Source of the DNA: Stenotrophomonas maltophilia
GTDB lineage: Bacteria > Pseudomonadota > Gammaproteobacteria > Xanthomonadales > Xanthomonadaceae
Reading direction: 5' to 3'
NCBI RefSeq assembly: GCF_003205835.1
Contig: NZ_CP029773.1
Coordinates: 1,458,501 to 1,522,500, forward strand
Length of the DNA stretch: 64,000 nt
The notes under the pieces are model-generated. The model did no database searches and was not told the DNA's origin. It worked only from the letters and a program-made list of their open reading frames with translations. The position numbers were made by a program, and so were the translations under genes. Positions 44,492 to 53,831 of the stretch are shown piece after piece; positions within the stretch are counted from its first letter, which is position 1; each line of letters opens with the position of its first letter.

Positions 44492-45892
44492 TCATCCTTG
44501 GCCGGGCGCGGTACCGCCGCCCTGGCCAAGGTGCCGCAGGATCGCTGGCAACAGGTCGCGTGCATCGCGACCGCCGTTGCACAGGAACGATGAACTCATC
44601 CGCTGCAGGTTGTGCATGCCGATGAAGAACAGCCCCGGATGCGGTGAAACGCCGAACTCGCCGAGCGGATAGCCATGCGCGTCCAGCACGCCCTGCACAT
44701 CGAGCCAGGGCCATTCGGCGACGAAGCCGGTGGCCAGCACCACCGAACGGATGCCTTCCGTCTGCAGATCCAGTTCACGCGGGGCGGCGTCCGGCTCCCA
44801 ATGCAGATAGACCTCTTCGGGAATGTAGCGGGCATCGTCGGTGCGTGGTTCGGGGCGCGTGGCGTAGTACGCGCTGGCCAGCGAATCGAGATAGGCATAT
44901 TCGGTCCGTGTCGCCTCGATCGCGGTGCGCAGCTGCGGGCGCACATCGGCGAAGCGGGCGACGTTTCCATCGAAGCCCTGCAACCGGCCCAGCAACCTGA
45001 TGCCTGCGCGGTGCATCGCCAGCAGGCTGATCGAGCTGCCCAGGCCGGCACGCCCCTTGCCGGAAATCAGCGGGAACTCCGCGGTGCGGGCCTTGCGCAG
45101 CGCATCCGGTTCTCCGGCCAGGACGGCGGCCGCTTCACTCACATGCTGGTGGATACGCCCGGCCAAGTCCCACCAGGTCATCGAGTCCTTGCCGCGCAGC
45201 CGGCGGGTATGCGAATGCCGCTGGGCCAGTGACCAGTACACGCTGCGACCGCTGTCGCGCAGGTCCTGGGCGATCTGCGCGCCGGACTGGCCGCCACCGA
45301 TGACCAGCACGGCGCCATCGGGCAGCTGGCGGGGGCTGCGGTAGTCGCCGGAGTGCAGCACCGTCAGACCCGGTGCGGGCGCGAAGGGGACCCGGGGCAT
45401 CCGCGCGCAGCGGTACTCACCGGTAGCGACTACCACCGCGCGGGCGTGGATCTGCCCCTGGCTGCTGTCGATGGCATAGCCTCCGGGCCCAGGTGCGACC
45501 CGGTGTACCCCGCATCCCTCGCTGATCGGCAACGAGCGTTCGTCGGCATAGTCGCGCAGCCGCCGGATCACCTCCGGGGCCCCCATGAAGCCTTCCGGGT
45601 CGTCACCCGCATAGGCATGGCCGTGCAGGGCCATCGTCGCGTTGGCGGTGTTGGTCTGGAACGAATCCCAGCGCCGCTGCCAGCTGGCGCCCACGGTTTC
45701 GGCCTCCAGCACGCGATGCTCGACGCCGGCTTCCTGCAGGAGCGCGCTGAGGGACAGCCCGGCCTGGCCGGCGCCGATGATGACCAGCGGCAGCGTTGCA
45801 GGCAGGGAGCCCGGCAGGCGGGGCGGGAAAGGGGAGGGGCTGTCCGGGGAAGTCACCAGGGTGGGTCCATGCAAGGGCTTGATCCGGGCCAT
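44492..45892 (-). CDS. Flavin-containing monooxygenase-like NAD(P)-binding oxidoreductase
   Basis: 466-aa two-dinucleotide-fold enzyme. FAD motif LVIIGAGQAGLSLSALLQEAGVEHRVLE (about residues 35-62), the segment ASWQRRWDSFQTNT seen in YUCCA/FMO-like proteins, the NADPH motif VLVIGGGQSGAQIAQDL (about 175-192) and a C-terminal GFVAEWPWLDV. It probably hydroxylates or oxidises a small amine, sulfur or indole compound; the substrate is unknown. Start chosen at ATG 45892, because the further 45 codons of open frame have no conserved features. It lies opposite to and between potF and potGHI. Confidence 0.85.
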   Translation of the reverse strand: MARIKPLHGPTLVTSPDSPSPFPPRLPGSLPATLPLVIIGAGQAGLSLSALLQEAGVEHRVLEAETVGASWQRRWDSFQTNTANATMALHGHAYAGDDPEGFMGAPEVIRRLRDYADERSLPISEGCGVHRVAPGPGGYAIDSSQGQIHARAVVVATGEYRCARMPRVPFAPAPGLTVLHSGDYRSPRQLPDGAVLVIGGGQSGAQIAQDLRDSGRSVYWSLAQRHSHTRRLRGKDSMTWWDLAGRIHQHVSEAAAVLAGEPDALRKARTAEFPLISGKGRAGLGSSISLLAMHRAGIRLLGRLQGFDGNVARFADVRPQLRTAIEATRTEYAYLDSLASAYYATRPEPRTDDARYIPEEVYLHWEPDAAPRELDLQTEGIRSVVLATGFVAEWPWLDVQGVLDAHGYPLGEFGVSPHPGLFFIGMHNLQRMSSSFLCNGGRDARDLLPAILRHLGQGGGTAPGQG

Positions 45893-46164
45893 TGCGCGGG
45901 GAATGCCCCGGGCCTTCAACAGATCCGGTTCTGAAAAACGTTGCAGATCGGGCCGTCGCCGGTGCTGTCTGGCCGGGACGGCGGCATGGACGACCGGGCA
46001 GCCGCGGCCTTGGAGCGGACAGGCCACTCTGGCGGGGGAAAACCGACACCCCTCGAGGCCCCGGAGCCGGCCAGCGGCCGCTTCCGCCTGCCGCCGTCAT
46101 ATCCCCTGCGGCCCCCGGCCGTTAGAATGGCGGCCGCTGTCCACCGCCCGCTCCCGGAGCCCCC

Positions 46165-47301
46165 ATGCCCGTTGAAGCCCAGCCGGTAGCCACCGTCGTC
46201 GACACGACCGGTGCGCCCGGCTATCTCTCCATTCGTGACCTGCGCAAGGAATTCGACGGTTTCGTCGCCGTTGACGACGTCAATCTGGACGTGCGCAAGG
46301 GCGAGATCTTTGCCCTGCTCGGTGGCTCCGGCAGTGGCAAATCGACCCTGCTGCGCTGCCTGGGTGGCTTCGAGACGCCCACCAAGGGCAGCATCACCCT
46401 CGATGGCCAGCGCCTGGACGCGCTGCCGCCGTACCAGCGGCCGGTCAACATGATGTTCCAGTCCTATGCCCTGTTCCCGCACATGACGGTCGAGCAGAAC
46501 ATTGCCTTCGGCCTGAAGCAGGATGGCCTGGGCAAGGACGCGATCAACAAGCGCGTCGGCGAAATGCTGGACCTGGTGCAGATGGGCCACCTCGGCAAGC
46601 GCAAGCCGCACCAGCTGTCCGGCGGCCAGCAGCAGCGCGTGGCGCTGGCGCGGTCGCTGGCCAAGGGGCCGAAGCTGCTGCTGCTGGACGAGCCGATGGG
46701 CGCGCTGGACAAGAAGCTGCGCTCGCAGATGCAGCTGGAACTGGTCAGCATCATCGAGTCGTCGGGCGTGACCTGCGTGATGGTCACCCACGACCAGGAA
46801 GAAGCGATGACCATGGCCACCCGCATCGCGGTGATGGATGCCGGCTGGATCCAGCAGGTCGGCAAGCCGGATGAGGTCTACGAGCAGCCGGCCAACCGCT
46901 TCGTCGCCGAGTTCATCGGTTCGGTCAACCTGTTCGACGGGGTGATCGACGAGGACCTGCCGGAGTACGTGACCGTACGCTCGCCGCTGTTCCCGGCGCC
47001 GATCTACATCGCCCATGGCATCACCGGCTATGAAGGGCAGCCGGTCGCGTTCGCGCTGCGCCCGGAGAAGGTGATGATCGGCAAGGACGAGCCGGAAGGG
47101 CACACCAACAAGGCACAGGGCGTGATCGAGGACATCGCCTACTTCGGCAGCCACTCGGTCTACCACGTGCGCCTGCCCAGCGGCGCCAAGGTGCTGGCCA
47201 ACTTCGCCAACTCGCAGCGCTGGGCCAGCGACGGCCTGACCTGGGGTGACAGCGTGTGGGTGCACTGGCGCGACAACGACGGCGTGGTGCTGACCTCATG
47301 A
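46165..47301 (+). CDS. potG: Putrescine ABC transporter ATP-binding protein
   Basis: 378-aa ATPase. Walker A GGSGSGKST (residues 53-61), signature [16 protein letters not shown], Walker B LLLLDEPMGALD and switch VTHDQEEAMTMA, followed by a TOBE-type C-terminal domain (VAFALRPEKVMI ... HSVYHVRLPSG), which places it with PotA/PotG. Its stop overlaps the potH start as ATGA. A TAGAAT hexamer at 46123-46128 could be the -10 element of its own promoter, needed because potF is cut off by an opposite-strand gene. Confidence 0.95.
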   Translation: MPVEAQPVATVVDTTGAPGYLSIRDLRKEFDGFVAVDDVNLDVRKGEIFALLGGSGSGKSTLLRCLGGFETPTKGSITLDGQRLDALPPYQRPVNMMFQSYALFPHMTVEQNIAFGLKQDGLGKDAINKRVGEMLDLVQMGHLGKRKPHQLSGGQQQRVALARSLAKGPKLLLLDEPMGALDKKLRSQMQLELVSIIESSGVTCVMVTHDQEEAMTMATRIAVMDAGWIQQVGKPDEVYEQPANRFVAEFIGSVNLFDGVIDEDLPEYVTVRSPLFPAPIYIAHGITGYEGQPVAFALRPEKVMIGKDEPEGHTNKAQGVIEDIAYFGSHSVYHVRLPSGAKVLANFANSQRWASDGLTWGDSVWVHWRDNDGVVLTS

Positions 47302-48230
47302 GCGTCGCCGGCCTGAAGCGCTGGCTGCCGGGGCTGCGTGCCACGGTGATCGGCATTCCGTACCTGTGGCTGCTGCTGTTCTTCGCAGTGCCGTTCCTGA
47401 TCGTGCTGATGATCAGCTTCTCGCTCAGCCGGGTCGGCTCGCCGCCGTACACCTGGCTGCTGCAGTACGCCGACGGCGGCTTCTCGCTGAAGCTGAACCT
47501 GGAGAACTACCTGGCGCTGTTCCGCGATTCGATCTATGCGCAGGCGTTCCTGAGCTCGATCAAGATCGCGGCGATCTCGACCTTCCTGACCCTGCTGATC
47601 GGCTACCCGATGGCCTATGCCATCGCCCGCCTGTCGCCGGCCGCGCGCAACGTGGCGATGATGCTGGTGGTGCTGCCATCGTGGACCTCGTTCCTGATCC
47701 GCGTGTATGCATGGAAGGCGATCCTGGACCGCAACGGCCTGCTCGACCAGTTCCTGCAGTTCACCGGCCTGCAATCGCTGATGACCAGCATGGGCCTGCC
47801 CAAGCTGCAGCTGATCGACACCCCGACCGCCGCCTACATCGGCATCGTCTACTGCTACCTGCCGTTCATGGTGCTGCCGCTGTACGCCAACCTGGTCAAG
47901 CATGACCACCGCCTGCTGGAAGCTGCCTACGACCTCGGTGCCAAGCCGTGGCAGGCGTTCCTGCGCATCACCCTGCCGCTGTCCAAGGCCGGCATCATCG
48001 CCGGTTGCATGCTGGTGATGATTCCGGCCATTGGTGAATTCGTGATTCCGGAAATGCTGGGTGGCTCGGAGACGCTGATGGTGGGCCGCCAGCTGTGGAA
48101 CGAGTTCTTCAACAACCGCAACTGGCCGGGCGCCTCGGCGATGGCGGTGGCGATGATCCTGTTGCTGCTGGTGCCGATCCTGCTGTTCAACCGTTCCCAG
48201 CAGCGCCTGCTGGAAGGGAAGCAGGCATGA
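47298..48230 (+). CDS. potH: Putrescine ABC transporter permease PotH
   Basis: 310-aa inner-membrane permease with six predicted helices (first: IPYLWLLLFFAVPFLIVLMI) and the EAA loop EAAYDLGAKPWQAFLRITLPLSKAGIIAG that contacts PotG. PotH-typical segments include SWTSFLIRVYAWKAIL and PAIGEFVIPEMLGG. The ATG at 47298 overlaps the potG stop and the stop overlaps the potI start, so the three genes are coupled. Confidence 0.95.
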   Translation: MSVAGLKRWLPGLRATVIGIPYLWLLLFFAVPFLIVLMISFSLSRVGSPPYTWLLQYADGGFSLKLNLENYLALFRDSIYAQAFLSSIKIAAISTFLTLLIGYPMAYAIARLSPAARNVAMMLVVLPSWTSFLIRVYAWKAILDRNGLLDQFLQFTGLQSLMTSMGLPKLQLIDTPTAAYIGIVYCYLPFMVLPLYANLVKHDHRLLEAAYDLGAKPWQAFLRITLPLSKAGIIAGCMLVMIPAIGEFVIPEMLGGSETLMVGRQLWNEFFNNRNWPGASAMAVAMILLLLVPILLFNRSQQRLLEGKQA

Positions 48231-49069
48231 GCCCGCGTAGCGCAAAGGGCCTCGGGCTGGGCGTGCTGCTGCTCGGCTTCGCCTTCCTGTACCTGCCGAT
48301 CCTGCTGTTGATGTTCTATTCGTTCAACAGCTCGCGGCTGGCGATGGTCTGGGCCGGGTTCTCCACCCGTGCCTACAGCGACCTGTTCGCCGACCGCGCG
48401 CTGATGGATGCGATGTGGACCAGCCTGGTGGTGGCGTTCTGGACTGCCTGCACGGCCACCGTGCTGGGCACGCTGGCGGCGATGGTCATGACCCGCTTCA
48501 AGCGCTTCCGCGGCAAGCCGCTGTTCGGCGCGCTGGTCACCGCGCCGCTGGTGATGCCGGATGTGATCCTGGGCTTCTCGTTGATGGCGCTGCTGGCCTC
48601 GATGGGCGCGATTCCCGGCTTCCCGGCGCGCGGCCTGACCACCATCTGGATCGCCCACGTCACCTTCACCCTGTGCTTCGTCACCGTGGTGGTGTCCTCG
48701 CGGCTGCAGGAAATGGACCTGTCGCTGGAAGAGGCGGCGATGGACCTGGGCGCAAGCCGGTTGACTGTGTTCGGTCGCATCACCCTGCCGATCATCGCAC
48801 CGGCGCTGGTGGCGGGCTGGCTGCTGGCGTTCACCCTGTCGCTGGATGACGTGGTGGTGGCCAGCTTCGTGGCCACGCCGGGCTCGACCACGCTGCCGAT
48901 GAAGGTGTTCGCCTCGGTACGCATGGGTATCAGCCCGAAGATCAACGCACTGGCCACGCTGCTGGTGTCGGCGGTGTCGATCGCCGCAGTGATCGGCTGG
49001 TACATCAATGCCCGCGCCGAGAAACGGCGCCAGCGCGATCTGCAGCTGGCGCGGCAGGAAAACGGCTGA
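48227..49069 (+). CDS. potI: Putrescine ABC transporter permease PotI
   Basis: 280-aa permease partner of PotH, six helices (LGVLLLGFAFLYLPILLLMFYSFNSS first), EAA loop EAAMDLGASRLTVFGRITLPIIAPALVAG, and the family segment FTLSLDDVVVASFVATPGSTTLPMKVFASVRMG. The ATG at 48227 overlaps the potH stop (ATGA). The C-terminal tail is Arg/Gln rich. It ends 83 bases before the semialdehyde dehydrogenase gene, which is likely in the same transcript. Confidence 0.95.
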   Translation: MSPRSAKGLGLGVLLLGFAFLYLPILLLMFYSFNSSRLAMVWAGFSTRAYSDLFADRALMDAMWTSLVVAFWTACTATVLGTLAAMVMTRFKRFRGKPLFGALVTAPLVMPDVILGFSLMALLASMGAIPGFPARGLTTIWIAHVTFTLCFVTVVVSSRLQEMDLSLEEAAMDLGASRLTVFGRITLPIIAPALVAGWLLAFTLSLDDVVVASFVATPGSTTLPMKVFASVRMGISPKINALATLLVSAVSIAAVIGWYINARAEKRRQRDLQLARQENG

Positions 49070-49152
49070 GCACACGGTCTGTCTACAGTGCCGGCAACAT
49101 CCGGCTCACGGGCAACCGCGCACAATGGGGATCTTCCAGATGGAGATCCCCC

Positions 49153-50517
49153 ATGACCGTCGAGATCGTCGACCCGGCCACCGGCCTGGTGACCTACCGC
49201 CATGAACTGATGGGTGCTGCCGACATCGAGCAGCGCCTGCAGGCTGCTGCCGATGCCTTCCCCGGCTGGGCTGATTACTCGTTACAGGATCGCGGTGCCA
49301 TCCTGCGCCGGATCGCCGCGCAACTACGCACGCGCCGTGACGATCTGCAGCAGGCGATGACCCATGAGATGGGCAAGCTCAAGGCCGAAGCGCTGGCCGA
49401 GGTCGACAAGTGCGCGGCCGCCTGCGAGTACTACGCCGACCATGCTGCCGACTACCTGAAGCCGCAGCTGATCGATACCGAAGCACAGCGCAGCTATGTG
49501 CGCTACGAGCCGATCGGCTGTGTGTTCGCGGTGATGCCGTGGAATTTCCCGATCTGGCAGGTGTTCCGTTTCCTCGCGCCGGCGTTCATGGCAGGCAACG
49601 TGGCCCTGCTCAAGCACGCCAGCAACGTGCCGCAGTGCGCCGACCTGATCCTGGCGGTGTGCCGTGACGGTGGCCTGCCCGACGGCGTGTTCGATGTGTT
49701 GCATATCGACAACGAGCAGGCCGCCGAGGTGCTGCGCGACACACGGGTGAAAGCGGTGACACTGACCGGCAGCGAGCGGGCAGGGCGCTCGATCGCTTCC
49801 AATGCCGGCAGCCAGCTGAAGAAATCGGTGATGGAACTGGGCGGCAGCGATGCCTTCGTGGTGCTCGACGATGCCGACCTCGACAAGACCGTGGCGGCGG
49901 CGGTGAAGTCGCGCTTCGACAACAGCGGGCAGACCTGCATCGCGGCCAAGCGCTTCATCGTGGTCGATGCGGTGGCCGATGAGTTCACCCGGCGCTTCGT
50001 TGAAGCCGCGGGTGAGCGTCAGTACGGCGATCCCAATGAACGTGGCACCACGCTGGCGCCGATGGCGCGTGCGGACCTGCGCGATGAGCTGCACAAACAG
50101 GTGCAGGGCAGCGTGGCCAAGGGCGCGCGGGTACTGCTGGGTGGTGAGCCGATTGCGGGTACACATGCCGGCTATCCGGCCACCGTGCTCGATCAGGTCG
50201 GCCCGGGCATGCCGGCCTACGACGAGGAGCTGTTCGGGCCGGTGGCTGCGGTGATCCGTGTCGCTGACGAGGCCGAGGCACTGCGCGTGGCCAACGACAC
50301 CCGCTTCGGCCTGGGCGGCAGCGTGTGGACGCGTGATCCGGTGCGAGGCGAGGCCTTTGCACAGCGCATGGAATGCGGCGCCGCGTTCGTCAACGCCATC
50401 GTCAAGAGCGACGCGCGGCTGCCGTTCGGTGGCAGCAAGCAGTCCGGCTTCGGTCGGGAGCTGGCCGACCACGGCATCCATGAGTTCATGAACATCAAGA
50501 CCGTCTACGTGGCTTGA
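49153..50517 (+). CDS. NAD-dependent succinate-semialdehyde dehydrogenase (Sad/YneI-like)
   Basis: 454-aa aldehyde dehydrogenase, slightly short like the Sad group. Catalytic residues N131 (PWNFP), E228 (MELGGSD) and C262 (GQTCIAAKR) are present. The GGSDAFVVLDDADLDKTV and SKQSGFGRELADHGIHEFMNIKTVYV segments match succinate-semialdehyde dehydrogenases, the last step from GABA to succinate. Its position directly after potGHI supports this. A GABA transaminase is needed in between; the class III enzyme at 28283-29632 or a gene elsewhere could serve. AGATGGAGAT lies just before the start. Confidence 0.9.
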   Translation: MTVEIVDPATGLVTYRHELMGAADIEQRLQAAADAFPGWADYSLQDRGAILRRIAAQLRTRRDDLQQAMTHEMGKLKAEALAEVDKCAAACEYYADHAADYLKPQLIDTEAQRSYVRYEPIGCVFAVMPWNFPIWQVFRFLAPAFMAGNVALLKHASNVPQCADLILAVCRDGGLPDGVFDVLHIDNEQAAEVLRDTRVKAVTLTGSERAGRSIASNAGSQLKKSVMELGGSDAFVVLDDADLDKTVAAAVKSRFDNSGQTCIAAKRFIVVDAVADEFTRRFVEAAGERQYGDPNERGTTLAPMARADLRDELHKQVQGSVAKGARVLLGGEPIAGTHAGYPATVLDQVGPGMPAYDEELFGPVAAVIRVADEAEALRVANDTRFGLGGSVWTRDPVRGEAFAQRMECGAAFVNAIVKSDARLPFGGSKQSGFGRELADHGIHEFMNIKTVYVA

Positions 50518-50526
50518 TTCCGAACG

Positions 50527-50581
50527 GTAGTGCCGGCCGCTGGCCGGCATTGCCTGGTTGCCGGCCAGCGGCCGGCACTAC
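50527..50581. repeat. SMAG palindrome, second copy of the 27257 type
   Basis: GTAGTGCCGGCCGCTGGCCGG, about a dozen bases, and the inverse ending in CTAC. It lies between the convergent semialdehyde dehydrogenase and corA genes and probably acts as a transcript-end hairpin. Confidence 0.85.
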
Positions 50582-50591
50582 CCAAAGCGGG

Positions 50592-51605
50592 CTACAACCA
50601 CTTCGCGCGCTTGAACAACCGGTACAACCCCACGCATACACCGCCTACACCGATGATCATCATCGGGTACGACCACGGTTCGCTCAGCTCGGGCATGTGG
50701 CTGAAGTTCATGCCGTACCAGCTGGTGATCAGCGTCGGCGCCGCCAGCAGTGCGGCCCATGCACCCAGGCGCTTGACCGTCTCGCCCTGCGCCAGCGTCA
50801 CCAGCGACAGGTTCACGCTCAGTGCGGTGCCCAGCATCTCGCGCAGGGTGTCGATCACATCGCTGATGCGTACCGCATGGTCGTGCACATCGCGCACGTA
50901 GAGCTTCACTTCATCGGGAATCAGGTCGCCCTGGTAGCGGCGCAGCTGCGCCAGCACATCCTGCAGCGGCGCCACCGCCATCCGCATCTTGTTCAGTTCG
51001 CGCTTGAGCTCGTACAGCCGCACCACCGTGCTGCGCTTGTAGTTGTCGGCGAAGATGTCCTTTTCCAGCAGGTCCAGGGTGTCGCGGAAGCGGTGCACGA
51101 TGGGCAGGTAGTTGTCGACCACGAAGTCGGTCACCGCGTACAGGCAGTACGACGGGCCCATCTTCAGCAGCTGCGGCTCGCGCTCCACCCGTGCACGTAC
51201 CGGCGCGTACGACAGCGACGCGCCGTGGCGCACCGTCACCAGGAAGCGCGGGCCGAGGAAGGCGTGGGTTTCGCCGTACTGTATGCGTTCGTCGACCATC
51301 TGTGCGGTGGTCACCACCACGAACAGCGAATTGCCGTAGGTCTCGACCTTGGGACGCTGGTGCGCGTTGCGCGCGTCCTCGATGGCCAGGTCGTGCAGGC
51401 AGAATTCTTCCTGCAGTTTCAGCAGCACATCGTCGTTGGGGTCGTACAGACCGACCCAGACGAAGCCGTTGCCACTGGCAATAACATCGCTGATGGCATC
51501 CAGGCTGATGTCGTGGCGTTTGCCCTCGTCATCGTAGTGGACGCAGTTGATGACGCAGGCGGGGTTGGCCGAAGCAGGGGCGGAAGCGGAGGCGGGCAGT
51601 GACAT
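50592..51605 (-). CDS. corA: CorA-family magnesium/cobalt transporter
   Basis: About 337 aa. A soluble N-terminal domain (NGFVWVGLYDPNDDVLLKLQEEFCLHDLAIEDARNAHQRPK) is followed by a long stalk helix and two C-terminal transmembrane helices with the pore motif YGMNF between them (LLAAPTLITSWYGMNFSHMPEL). It should mediate passive Mg2+ (and Co2+, Ni2+) entry as a pentamer. Starts at 51605 or three codons earlier at 51614 are both possible. It lies 15 bases after the DUF4105 stop, so it closes the phoH-corC run; no Mg-sensing leader is visible. Confidence 0.93.
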   Translation of the reverse strand: MSLPASASAPASANPACVINCVHYDDEGKRHDISLDAISDVIASGNGFVWVGLYDPNDDVLLKLQEEFCLHDLAIEDARNAHQRPKVETYGNSLFVVVTTAQMVDERIQYGETHAFLGPRFLVTVRHGASLSYAPVRARVEREPQLLKMGPSYCLYAVTDFVVDNYLPIVHRFRDTLDLLEKDIFADNYKRSTVVRLYELKRELNKMRMAVAPLQDVLAQLRRYQGDLIPDEVKLYVRDVHDHAVRISDVIDTLREMLGTALSVNLSLVTLAQGETVKRLGAWAALLAAPTLITSWYGMNFSHMPELSEPWSYPMMIIGVGGVCVGLYRLFKRAKWL

Positions 51606-51620
51606 GCCCGCCATCGTGCG

Positions 51621-52889
51621 TCAGTGCCGTGTTTCGGACAAGTGAGGAGCGCGCCCCAGCACCCACGCCAGCGCGACGTGGACGGGCAGCAGCAGCACGA
51701 TCCACTGCACGTTGTACTGTGCCTGCAGGCTCAGCCAGTGCAGCACCAGCGCGGCCACTGCCTGTACCGCCAGCAGCCACAGCACGATCCTGAACATGCG
51801 GCCTGGCACGCGCCGGCGCAGCAGGCTGATCGCACCCGGCAGCAGCAGCACGGCCAACGGCGAAAGCAGCAGCAGGTTGCGGTTGGCCCAGGCGGCGTAG
51901 TGGGTGCTGAAGCCCCACAGGAACACCAGCAAGCTGCCGGCGATGGTACACAGCAGCCAGAACGGCAGCGCCAGCCCGGCCAGCAGGCGCGGGCGGCTGC
52001 GCAGCGCCAGTACGCCGGCGGCGATCACCAGGCCACACAGCAGCCACGGCCACCAGCGGCGCGCGAACTCCTTCGGCTCCGGATCGATGCGGTGCGGCAG
52101 CAGCTCCTGTTCGGACTGCACCAGCGGCCGACCATCGCTGTTGCGTGCTTGGCGCAGTGCGTCGGCCAGGCGCATCGGCACGAAGGCTTCCTGCCAGCGC
52201 GACAGCGGCTGGTCGGCGAACGGGCCGAGGCCGACGTCGAAGCCGAGCCACATCCACGGTGCCGGCGAGGCCAGCCGCACCGATTCACTGCGGTAGGTAT
52301 TGCCGCGCGAGCGCCCCGACAGCTGCGACTGCAGGCCGCCGCCCAGTGCCTTGTCCACCGTGTCGCGCACCATCGTGGCGCAGTTGGCGGTGTAGTAGTC
52401 GTAGTGGTAGCGCGCGTTCTCCGGCTTGGCCCGCTCGGCCAGGTCGGCGGCCAGTGCACGTGCCTGGTCCGGGCGCAGGTCCAGCCACTGCACGCTGGCG
52501 CCACGGCCGGTCTCGTCGTAGTACGACAGGTCCTGCTGCAGCGGCAGCGCCACCAGGTAATACATCATGTCGCCGCGCACGAAGCGGCTGATGAAATCAT
52601 CCTCGGACGGATCGAAGTAGCCGAAGTTGTACGAGGTCGCTTCGCCGCTGACCGGATCGATCACGACGATGGCGTCGTGGCCGAAACGCTCGAAGAACAC
52701 CGTGCCCGGCTGCATGGTCACCACCCCGATGCGCGGGGCGGGGACCTCGGCGCTGGCGGCAGGCGCAGCAGGCGTGGGTGTGGCTGCCGCCGGCTGCGCG
52801 AAGGCAGCCAGCGGCAGGACCGAGGCCAGCACGCACAGTGCCAGCCACAGCGTCAAGCGCAGTGCCAGGAGGGGGCCACCGCGTTTCAA
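51621..52889 (-). CDS. DUF4105 (Lnb N-terminal periplasmic) membrane protein
   Basis: 422-aa envelope protein. Signal peptide (LALRLTLWLALCVLASVLPLAAFAQ), then a periplasmic DUF4105 domain (MQPGTVFFERFGHDAIVVID to about residue 270) with conserved SYNFGYFDPSEDDF, DLSYYDETGR and YDYYTANCATMVRDTVD; the His and Cys placement resembles a papain-like/NlpC hydrolase but this is inference. Four to five transmembrane helices follow. Its ATG overlaps the corC stop (ATGA). In many proteobacteria lnt (apolipoprotein N-acyltransferase) follows corC; here this gene occupies that place. Confidence 0.86.
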   Translation of the reverse strand: MKRGGPLLALRLTLWLALCVLASVLPLAAFAQPAAATPTPAAPAASAEVPAPRIGVVTMQPGTVFFERFGHDAIVVIDPVSGEATSYNFGYFDPSEDDFISRFVRGDMMYYLVALPLQQDLSYYDETGRGASVQWLDLRPDQARALAADLAERAKPENARYHYDYYTANCATMVRDTVDKALGGGLQSQLSGRSRGNTYRSESVRLASPAPWMWLGFDVGLGPFADQPLSRWQEAFVPMRLADALRQARNSDGRPLVQSEQELLPHRIDPEPKEFARRWWPWLLCGLVIAAGVLALRSRPRLLAGLALPFWLLCTIAGSLLVFLWGFSTHYAAWANRNLLLLSPLAVLLLPGAISLLRRRVPGRMFRIVLWLLAVQAVAALVLHWLSLQAQYNVQWIVLLLPVHVALAWVLGRAPHLSETRH

Positions 52890-53767
52890 GCGTCGTCCTG
52901 CGCGTCCGGCGGCAGCACGGTCACGTGGAAGGCCTGGACCCGGCGCGCATCGGCGCGGGCCACGCGGAACATGAAGCGGTCCAGCGCCAGCTCGTCACCG
53001 ACTTCCGGCAGGTGGCCCACGGCCTCGGTGACCAGGCCGCCGATGGTGTCGTAGTCCTCGTCGGAGAAGGTGGCACCGAAGCGTTCGTTGAAGTCGCCGA
53101 TCGGGGTCAGCGCGTCGACCACGTACTGGCCGTCGGACTGGATGGCGATCTGCGCGGACGGATCCTCGGCCTCGTCATGCTCGTCGTCGATCTCGCCGAC
53201 GATCTGTTCCAGCACGTCCTCGATGGTGACCAGGCCGGCGACACCGCCGTACTCGTCCACCACGATGGCCATGTGGTTGCGTGACAGGCGGAATTCCTTC
53301 AGCAGCACGTTGAGCTTCTTCGCCTCCGGGATCAGCACCGCCGGGCGCAGCAGTTCGCGCACGTTGGCCGGGCCGTTGTCGGCGACCACGCCGCGCAGCA
53401 GGTCCTTGGCCAGCAGGATGCCAAGGATGTCGTCCTTGTTCTCGCCGTGCACCGGGAAGCGCGAATGGCCGGATTCGACCACCTGCTTCATCAGTTCCAG
53501 GAAGGGCGCTTCGACCGGCAGCGAGACCATCTGCGAGCGTGAGATCATCACGTCGCCCACGGTCAGCTCGGCCACCGAAATGGCGCCTTCCATCATCTTC
53601 AGGGTATCGGCGGCGATCAGACCCTCTTCCTGCGCGGTGTGCAGGACAGCGACCAGCTCGTCGCGGGTGTGGGGTTCGCCGGAGAAGGCGGAGGTCAGGC
53701 GTTCAAGCCAGCCGCGCTTCTTTTCACTGGGCTCCGCAGGGGAGCTACTACTGTCGTCTTCTGACAT
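52886..53767 (-). CDS. corC: CBS-domain protein CorC/YbeX
   Basis: 293-aa cytoplasmic protein with a CBS pair (about residues 68-190: VGDVMISRSQMVSLP and VRELLRPAVLIPEAKKLNVLLKEFRLSRNHMAIVVDEYGG) and a C-terminal CorC_HlyC (transporter-associated) domain (QYVVDALTPIGDFNERFGATFSDEDYDTIGGLV). Proposed roles are in Mg2+/Co2+ efflux and ribosome or membrane homeostasis. It is in the conserved phoH-ybeY-corC order but with two extra genes inserted between ybeY and corC. Confidence 0.95.
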   Translation of the reverse strand: MSEDDSSSSPAEPSEKKRGWLERLTSAFSGEPHTRDELVAVLHTAQEEGLIAADTLKMMEGAISVAELTVGDVMISRSQMVSLPVEAPFLELMKQVVESGHSRFPVHGENKDDILGILLAKDLLRGVVADNGPANVRELLRPAVLIPEAKKLNVLLKEFRLSRNHMAIVVDEYGGVAGLVTIEDVLEQIVGEIDDEHDEAEDPSAQIAIQSDGQYVVDALTPIGDFNERFGATFSDEDYDTIGGLVTEAVGHLPEVGDELALDRFMFRVARADARRVQAFHVTVLPPDAQDDA

Positions 53768-53831
53768 CTCTGGAAAAAAGGCACCCGGCAGGCCGGGCGT
53801 TGGCTCCAGTCTAGCAGGATGTGACGGCCTG

